Below, piece after piece: positions 13,251-17,609 of a DNA stretch of 17,609 nt; position 1 is the stretch's first letter; every line of letters begins with the position of its first letter. The notes below the pieces were generated by a model. It saw only the letters and a list, made by a program, of their open reading frames with translations, did not search any database and had not been told where the DNA came from. Source of the DNA: an uncultured Faecalibacterium sp. (lineage in GTDB: Bacteria > Bacillota > Clostridia > Oscillospirales > Ruminococcaceae); assembly GCA_934525845.1 (NCBI GenBank), contig CAKSZS010000041.1, positions 1 to 17,609 of the forward strand, in the 5' to 3' direction. The position numbers were made by a program, and so were the translations under genes.

Positions 13251-14636
13251 TCAGACGCTGTAGCCCTGTGCCTTGATGACTTCCACGACCTGGGAGACGT
13301 ACTTCTGACAGGTATCATGATCCGGTGCTTCCACCATCACGCGAACGACCGGCTCGGTACCGGATTCGCGGACGAGAATGCGGCCGGTATCGCCCAGCGC
13401 CTCCGCCACGGCCTGAACTGCCGCCTGCACCGCGGCATCGTCCTGCGCCGCCTTCTTGTCGGTGACCCGGACGTTTTCCAGCACCTGTGGGTAGATGGTC
13501 AGCGGTTCTGCCAGTTTGCTCAGGGGCTGCTTCTTGGCCAGCATGACTTCCATCATCTTGAGACTGGTCAGGATGCCGTCACCGGTGCTGGCATACTTGC
13601 TGAAGATGATGTGGCCGCTCTGCTCACCGCCGATGCGGCAGCCGTTCTTGGCCATGTACTCATAAACGTACTTATCGCCCACAGCAGTCTTGGCGTATCC
13701 GATGCCCAGCTCGTCGAATGCCTTGTACAGGCCAAAGTTGGACATGACGGTCGTGACCACAGTATTCGTCAGCAGTTTGCCGCGCTCCTTCATGTAGCGG
13801 CCATAGATGTACAGGATGTGATCGCCGGTGATGACATTGCCCTTTTCATCCACGCACAGGCAGCGGTCTGCATCGCCATCATAGGCAAAGCCCACATCCA
13901 GCTGATTCTCCACCACGAACTTCTGCAGGCCCTCAATGTGGGTGGAGCCGGCGTTCAGGTTGATGTTCAGGCCATTGGGCTTGTTGTTGATCACATAGGT
14001 GTCTGCACCCAGGGCATCGAACACGCTCTTGGCGATGTTCCAGCTGGCACCGTTGGCACAGTCCAGACCAACTTTGACCCCCTTGAAGGAATAGATGCCC
14101 AGAGAGATCAGGTAGCCCATGTAGCGGTTGCGGCCTGCCACATAGTCCACGGTGCACCCGATGTGCTCCCGGTGTGCGAAAGGCAGCTCCGGCCAATCCT
14201 TGTCGAACACATGGAGCTTGCCATCGATGTAATCTTCCACCAGCAGCAGGGTCTCTTCCGGCATCTTCTCACCGTAGCAGTCGATCAGTTTGATGCCGTT
14301 GTCGTAGTACGGATTGTGGCTGGCAGAGATCATAATGCCGCAGTCGAAATCATCCACACGGGCAATGTAGGCCACGGACGGGGTGGTGGTGACGTGCAGC
14401 AGATAGGCATCTGCACCGGAAGCAGTCAGGCCTGCCACAAGGCTATACTCAAACATATAAGAGCTGCGGCGGGTGTCCTTGCCAATGACGATGCGGGCAG
14501 GCTCGGTGCTGCCGTTGCGCTCGCGCAGCATATTGTAGTACCAGCCCAGAAAACGGCCGACCTTATAAGCATGATCTGCGGTCAGGTTCACGCCGGCTTC
14601 CCCGCGGAAGCCATCGGTTCCGAAATATTTTCCCAT
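13251..14636 (-). CDS. glmM: Phosphoglucosamine mutase
   Basis: It converts glucosamine 6-phosphate to glucosamine 1-phosphate, feeding UDP-GlcNAc and peptidoglycan synthesis. The 461 residues are slightly above the usual 445. Motifs: N-terminal KYFGTDGFRGEAG (3-15) typical of GlmM; the active-site loop ISASHNPYYDNGIK (103-116), with Ser106 the predicted phosphoserine; the magnesium-binding DGDADR (253-258); the sugar-binding GEQSGH (337-342); and the phosphate-binding RESGTEP (423-429). The FGTDGFRG start separates it from phosphoglucomutase/phosphomannomutase. The ATG at 14636 has GAGGA eight bases upstream. It lies between gap and pgk but has its own promoter and terminator, so it is an independent unit inserted in a glycolytic gene row. 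Confidence 0.95.
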   Translation of the reverse strand: MGKYFGTDGFRGEAGVNLTADHAYKVGRFLGWYYNMLRERNGSTEPARIVIGKDTRRSSYMFEYSLVAGLTASGADAYLLHVTTTPSVAYIARVDDFDCGIMISASHNPYYDNGIKLIDCYGEKMPEETLLLVEDYIDGKLHVFDKDWPELPFAHREHIGCTVDYVAGRNRYMGYLISLGIYSFKGVKVGLDCANGASWNIAKSVFDALGADTYVINNKPNGLNINLNAGSTHIEGLQKFVVENQLDVGFAYDGDADRCLCVDEKGNVITGDHILYIYGRYMKERGKLLTNTVVTTVMSNFGLYKAFDELGIGYAKTAVGDKYVYEYMAKNGCRIGGEQSGHIIFSKYASTGDGILTSLKMMEVMLAKKQPLSKLAEPLTIYPQVLENVRVTDKKAAQDDAAVQAAVQAVAEALGDTGRILVRESGTEPVVRVMVEAPDHDTCQKYVSQVVEVIKAQGYSV

Positions 14637-14682
14637 AATGCATTCCTCATTTCTTGCTGCTTACAGCAATCGGTTCTACCAT

Positions 14683-14691
14683 ATCATAGCA
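14683..14691 (-). promoter_or_regulatory. Extended -10 promoter of glmM
   Basis: The minus strand reads TGCTATGAT, an extended -10 with TATGAT at 14688-14683. A recognisable -35 is missing (TGGATT at 17-base spacing is poor). The start is predicted near 14676, with a leader of about 40 bases. Confidence 0.55.
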
Positions 14692-14736
14692 CAACGACCG
14701 GAAAAAATCCACACAGATTGCAGCCTCTGCATCCCT

Positions 14737-14763
14737 CACCTTGATCTGCCGCAGATCAAGGTG
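14737..14763. promoter_or_regulatory. 27-bp palindrome upstream of glmM (candidate operator or stem-loop)
   Basis: CACCTTGATCTGC (14737-14749) and GCAGATCAAGGTG (14751-14763) are perfect 13-bp inverted repeats separated by a single base. No U-tract follows on the minus strand, and it lies about 60-87 bases upstream of the predicted glmM start. It is therefore not an ordinary terminator. It could bind a dimeric regulator, or act as a second 3' hairpin of gap read-through RNA. Confidence 0.5.
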
Positions 14764-14770
14764 CCCTTTC

Positions 14771-14820
14771 CAATAAAAAACACCCTTCCTCCCACGGATC
14801 TCCGCGAAAGGAAGGGTGTT
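14771..14820 (-). terminator. Intrinsic terminator of gap
   Basis: A 12-bp stem AACACCCTTCCT (14779-14790) / AGGAAGGGTGTT (14809-14820) with an 18-base loop is followed in the minus direction by TTTTTTAT. It lies 110 bases beyond the gap stop. The intervening 3' untranslated region contains further small hairpins: CTCAA/TTGAG at 14902-14917 and a CCGGC/GCCGG one around 14864-14877. Confidence 0.88.
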
Positions 14821-14930
14821 GAACTCATGATACAGCCGTCGCACTGATCCCAGCATACCCGCACCGGCAAAGCCGGCACGCGCTGTTATTCAGCACGGCC
14901 TCTCAAGCACTTTTGAGCGCAGAGCTGTGA

Positions 14931-15962
14931 TTAGCAGTTCTCAGCGAAGTACTTGATGGTACGGACCATCTGAGAGGTGTAGGAGTTCTCGTTGTCGTAC
15001 CAGGACACGACCTGAACCTGATAGGTATCGTCGTCGATCTTAGCGACCATGGTCTGGGTAGCATCGAACAGAGAGCCGTAACGCATACCGATGACGTCAG
15101 AAGAGACGATCAGGTCCTCGTTGTAGCCGAAGGACTCGGAAGCAGCAGCCTTCATGGCAGCGTTGATGGACTCGACGGTGACGTCCTTGCCCTTGACAAC
15201 AGCCACCAGGATGGTGGTGGAACCGGTGGGAACAGGCACGCGCTGAGCAGAGCCGATCAGCTTGCCGTTCAGCTCGGGGATGACCAGGCCGATGGCCTTA
15301 GCAGCACCGGTGGTGTTGGGAACGATGTTCTGAGCACCAGCACGAGCACGGCGCAGATCGCCCTTGCGCTGAGGACCATCCAGGATCATCTGGTCGCCGG
15401 TGTAAGCATGAACGGTGGTCATGATACCGGAAACGATGGGGTAGGTCTTGTTCAGGGTGTCAGCCATGGGAGCCAGGCAGTTGGTGGTGCAGGATGCAGC
15501 GGAGATGACCTGATCCTCAGCGGTCAGGGTCTTCTCGTTGACGGAGTAGACGATGGTCTTCAGATCCTTGCCGGCAGGAGCAGAGATGACGACCTTCTTC
15601 GCGCCAGCCTGGATGTGAGCCATGCTCTTCTCCTTGCTGGTGTAGAAGCCGGTGCACTCCAGAACGACATCAATGTTCAGCTCGCCCCAGGGAGCATCCT
15701 TTGCGTCCTTGACAGCGTAGATCTTGATCTCCTTGCCGTCGACGATGATGGAATCCTCGGTAGCCTCGACAGTGTGCTTGCCTTCGCCGATCTTGCCGCA
15801 GAAAGAGCCCTGAGCAGTATCGTACTTCAGCAGGTGAGCCAGCATCTTGGGGCTGGTCAGGTCGTTGATTGCAACAACCTCGTAACCCTCAGCGTCGAAC
15901 ATCTGACGGAAAGCCAGACGGCCAATACGGCCGAAACCATTGATAGCAACTCTAACAGCCAT
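14931..15962 (-). CDS. gap: Glyceraldehyde-3-phosphate dehydrogenase, type I, NAD-dependent
   Basis: It oxidises glyceraldehyde 3-phosphate to 1,3-bisphosphoglycerate, reducing NAD. The 343 residues match tetrameric bacterial GapA. Motifs: the NAD-binding NGFGRIGR (8-15), Asp34 in AINDLT (favours NAD over NADP), the catalytic nucleophile Cys158 in SAASCTTNCLAP, His185 in TTVHAYTGDQ as the base, GDLRRARAGAQNIVPNTTGAAKA region for phosphate binding, and SWYDNENSYTSQMVRT at the C-terminus. The ATG at 15962 has a full AGGAGG ten bases upstream. It has its own promoter and terminator, so it is probably a highly expressed single-gene transcript. Confidence 0.98.
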   Translation of the reverse strand: MAVRVAINGFGRIGRLAFRQMFDAEGYEVVAINDLTSPKMLAHLLKYDTAQGSFCGKIGEGKHTVEATEDSIIVDGKEIKIYAVKDAKDAPWGELNIDVVLECTGFYTSKEKSMAHIQAGAKKVVISAPAGKDLKTIVYSVNEKTLTAEDQVISAASCTTNCLAPMADTLNKTYPIVSGIMTTVHAYTGDQMILDGPQRKGDLRRARAGAQNIVPNTTGAAKAIGLVIPELNGKLIGSAQRVPVPTGSTTILVAVVKGKDVTVESINAAMKAAASESFGYNEDLIVSSDVIGMRYGSLFDATQTMVAKIDDDTYQVQVVSWYDNENSYTSQMVRTIKYFAENC

Positions 15963-16020
15963 GTTAATAGTACCTCCTAATTGTTCTTACCCTTATGATC
16001 GGATAAATCACGGTATCTTT

Positions 16021-16049
16021 ATTTTAGACCAAAACGCGGAAAGTTTCAA
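16021..16049 (-). promoter_or_regulatory. Sigma-A-type promoter of gap
   Basis: On the minus strand there is TTGAAA (16049-16044), a 17-base spacer, and TAAAAT (16026-16021). T/A-rich tracts upstream (about 16060-16090) could act as an UP element. The predicted start is near 16014, leaving a leader of about 52 bases. Confidence 0.8.
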
Positions 16050-16164
16050 GTGTCTGCCAAAAAATTAACAAGTGAATTTCATCATTTTTTGCTTTTGTAC
16101 GATTTTGCCGTATTTCCTTCTGCATTTTTGGGTATTTACACCAAGGTCCTTTTCCGGTTCTTCC

Positions 16165-16947
16165 TTACTGTGCATGGCGGGCATTGTAGGCCGTCCCCGC
16201 CGCGCACACGCCGCCCAGCATCCCGATCAGACACAGCGCTGCGTGGAACGGGATATCCGTCAGGTAACCGCCGGGATAAACCAGCCCCTGTACCAGCTGA
16301 GGAAACTCCCAGCACAGACACAGGCAGAACGCCGCCAGGCCGGACGCGCACAGGGCCTTGCCATTGCCCGGCTCCGGCAGGTACAGTGCCCGCGCCAGTG
16401 CAGACAGGAACAGCAGAGCGGCCAGCATCTGCCAGACCGCTGATGTAGGTGCCGCCCGGTGCCAGCTGGAGCTGTTTTCCATAAAGCGCATCAGCACGTT
16501 CCAGTAGAACAGCACGCTGCCCAGAACCGCCAGCGGCAGGCCGCCCTTGGGAGCCGTCCAGCCGGTCTTGGAGAGCCAGCTGCGGGCCAGCACCAGCATC
16601 CAGACTGCGCACAGCAGTTCCAGCACAGCACGGATGCCCCAGGTCACGCCCATGAACTGTGCAAAATACAGCCGGAGACCCGCCGTTACCACCAGCAGCA
16701 CGCCGGCCAGTGCAGACAGGACGCCTGCAGATTTTTTGGGCTGCTGCAGGTTCTTTGCGTTTCCGGCGCAGTGCCGGCCAACGAGCACGGCCGCCAGCAC
16801 CGCCGCGCCCAGTGCGGCATAGCGCACCCAGACCGGCCCCACCACACACAGGCCGCTCACCGGGTCGGTGCCCAGCAGCAGGTCTGCCGTGCGGGCAATG
16901 CCCAGCAGAACAGAAAGGGTAAAACTCAGCAAAATCAATGCATCCAT
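16165..16947 (-). CDS. Uncharacterised multi-pass membrane protein
   Basis: I do not recognise the family. The 260 residues contain about eight hydrophobic segments, roughly 3-21, 39-57, 74-96, 102-122, 135-155, 170-190, 197-214 and 232-253. A Lys/Asn/Gln-rich loop lies at 60-73. There is no cleavable signal peptide and no obvious catalytic or transport signature; several Trp and Cys residues lie within helices. The ATG at 16947 overlaps the citrate synthase TGA (TGATG), with GAGGA seven bases upstream, so it is translationally coupled to that gene. Its role is unknown. Being downstream of citrate synthase is the only clue, and that does not establish a link to citrate metabolism. No convincing terminator follows within 16050-16164. 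Confidence 0.75.
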   Translation of the reverse strand: MDALILLSFTLSVLLGIARTADLLLGTDPVSGLCVVGPVWVRYAALGAAVLAAVLVGRHCAGNAKNLQQPKKSAGVLSALAGVLLVVTAGLRLYFAQFMGVTWGIRAVLELLCAVWMLVLARSWLSKTGWTAPKGGLPLAVLGSVLFYWNVLMRFMENSSSWHRAAPTSAVWQMLAALLFLSALARALYLPEPGNGKALCASGLAAFCLCLCWEFPQLVQGLVYPGGYLTDIPFHAALCLIGMLGGVCAAGTAYNARHAQ

Positions 16948-17609
16948 CAGCGTTCCTCGATCGGCTTATATTTCTGTCGCACGCCCAGATACTTATAGGC
17001 GGGACGGATGATGCGGTTGGCAAAGACAACTTCCTCTACGCGGTGTGCACACCAGCCCGGCACACGGGCGATGGCGAACAGCGGAGTGTAAATATCTTCG
17101 GAGATGCCCAGCATATTGTAGATCAGGCCGCTGAACAGGTCCACATTGGCGCAGACCGGTTTGGTGCTGCCCTTTTCTTCGGCAAAGATGCCGGGTGCCA
17201 GCCGCTCGATGCTGCACAGCATATTGTACTCTTCTTCAAAGCCCTTGTCGTAGGCCAGATGGCGGGCACGCTCTTTCAGAATCACTTCGCGGGGGTCGCT
17301 GATGGTGTACACTGCATGGCCCATGCCATAGATCAGGCCGGAGCCGTCGCCCGCCTGCTTGCGCAGGATGCGGCGCAGATACTCACGCACTTCGTCATCG
17401 TCGTCCGGATTTTCCACGTGCTTCAGGATGTCCTGCAGCTGGCGGTTCACCATCAGGTTGGCGCCGCCGTGCTTGGGGCCTTTCAGTGCACCGATGGCCG
17501 CCGAGATGGCAGAATAGGTGTCTGTGCCCGAAGAGGACAGCACACGGGTGGTAAAGGTGGAGCAGTTGCCGCCGCCGTGGTCTGCGTGCACCAGCAGGCA
17601 CATATCCAG
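16947..17609 (-). CDS. Citrate synthase (Si-type), C-terminal part; 5' end outside the window
   Basis: It condenses acetyl-CoA with oxaloacetate to citrate. In a fermentative anaerobe it would supply 2-oxoglutarate and glutamate through a partial TCA route. The visible 220 residues (starting Leu-Asp-Met-Cys) cover the catalytic core. They show HADHGGGNCSTFTTR with the first active-site His, GPKHGGAN with the catalytic His, GMGHAVYTISDPR with the second catalytic His and the substrate-binding Arg, CANVDLFSGLIYNMLG with the catalytic Asp, and PGWCAHRVEE near the end. This is the classical fold, not the HMG-lyase-like Re-citrate synthase. The TGA stop overlaps the start of the membrane protein gene. 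Confidence 0.95.
   Translation of the reverse strand: MDMCLLVHADHGGGNCSTFTTRVLSSSGTDTYSAISAAIGALKGPKHGGANLMVNRQLQDILKHVENPDDDDEVREYLRRILRKQAGDGSGLIYGMGHAVYTISDPREVILKERARHLAYDKGFEEEYNMLCSIERLAPGIFAEEKGSTKPVCANVDLFSGLIYNMLGISEDIYTPLFAIARVPGWCAHRVEEVVFANRIIRPAYKYLGVRQKYKPIEER

Noticed and set aside
13086..14744. A 552-codon plus-strand open frame opposite glmM
   Set aside because: Antisense shadow of glmM; it also crosses the glmM terminator and promoter.
14821..14930. Small RNA or tRNA-like gene in the gap 3' untranslated region
   Set aside because: Several small hairpins exist, but there is no tRNA cloverleaf, no promoter and no dedicated terminator. It is best read as the 3' end of the gap mRNA.
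16136..17029. A 297-codon minus-strand frame overlapping the membrane protein and citrate synthase
   Set aside because: Out of frame with both real genes; Gly/Arg/Pro-rich shadow translation.

Overview
The window reads as a housekeeping stretch of a moderately high-GC (roughly 60%) Gram-positive chromosome. AGGAGG-type ribosome binding sites, sigma-A-like promoters, hairpin/U-tract terminators, protein style and hairpin-rich intergenic elements all suggest a clostridial gut anaerobe. My best guess is Oscillospiraceae, Faecalibacterium-like. This is an inference from sequence style, not a database match. There are no rRNA or tRNA genes, no CRISPR array and no recognisable insertion sequence.

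Left part (1-4950): the 3' end of a cell-wall protein (M15-type peptidase remnant plus peptidoglycan-binding domain); a class I/II aminotransferase with a clear promoter and a bidirectional terminator; a structured intergenic inverted repeat; then, on the minus strand, a D-2-hydroxyacid dehydrogenase behind a weakly recognisable GNAT-like gene, and a class U-like sirtuin. Divergent from the sirtuin is a methylated-DNA-protein-cysteine methyltransferase that probably starts at TTG.

Middle (4949-9117, minus): a tight three-gene unit. In transcription order it holds an 859-residue ribosomal-protection (TetM-like) GTPase with a C-terminal NYN/YacP (Rae1-like) ribonuclease domain, a chloramphenicol-acetyltransferase-fold protein of clearly lower GC, and the NAD(P)H-hydrate repair dehydratase NnrD. 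The GTPase-nuclease fusion is the most interesting object here. One polypeptide combines an EF-G-like factor expected to enter the ribosomal A site with a nuclease whose characterised relative cuts mRNA in the A site.

Right part (9222-17609, minus): lower glycolysis and linked functions. In transcription order these are citrate synthase (partial), an eight-helix membrane protein coupled to it, gap, glmM, pgk, tpiA and gpmI. The genes are collinear, but most are separated by their own terminators and promoters. A strong TTGCAA-17-TATAAT promoter lies before pgk and a TTGAAA-17-TAAAAT promoter before gap. glmM, a cell-wall amino-sugar enzyme, sits between gap and pgk with its own extended -10 and a near-perfect 27-bp palindrome upstream. 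A multi-hairpin intergenic element sits between tpiA and gpmI.

No gene-free stretch exceeds 300 bases. The longest (14637-14930) holds the gap 3' untranslated region and terminator, the palindrome, and the glmM promoter.
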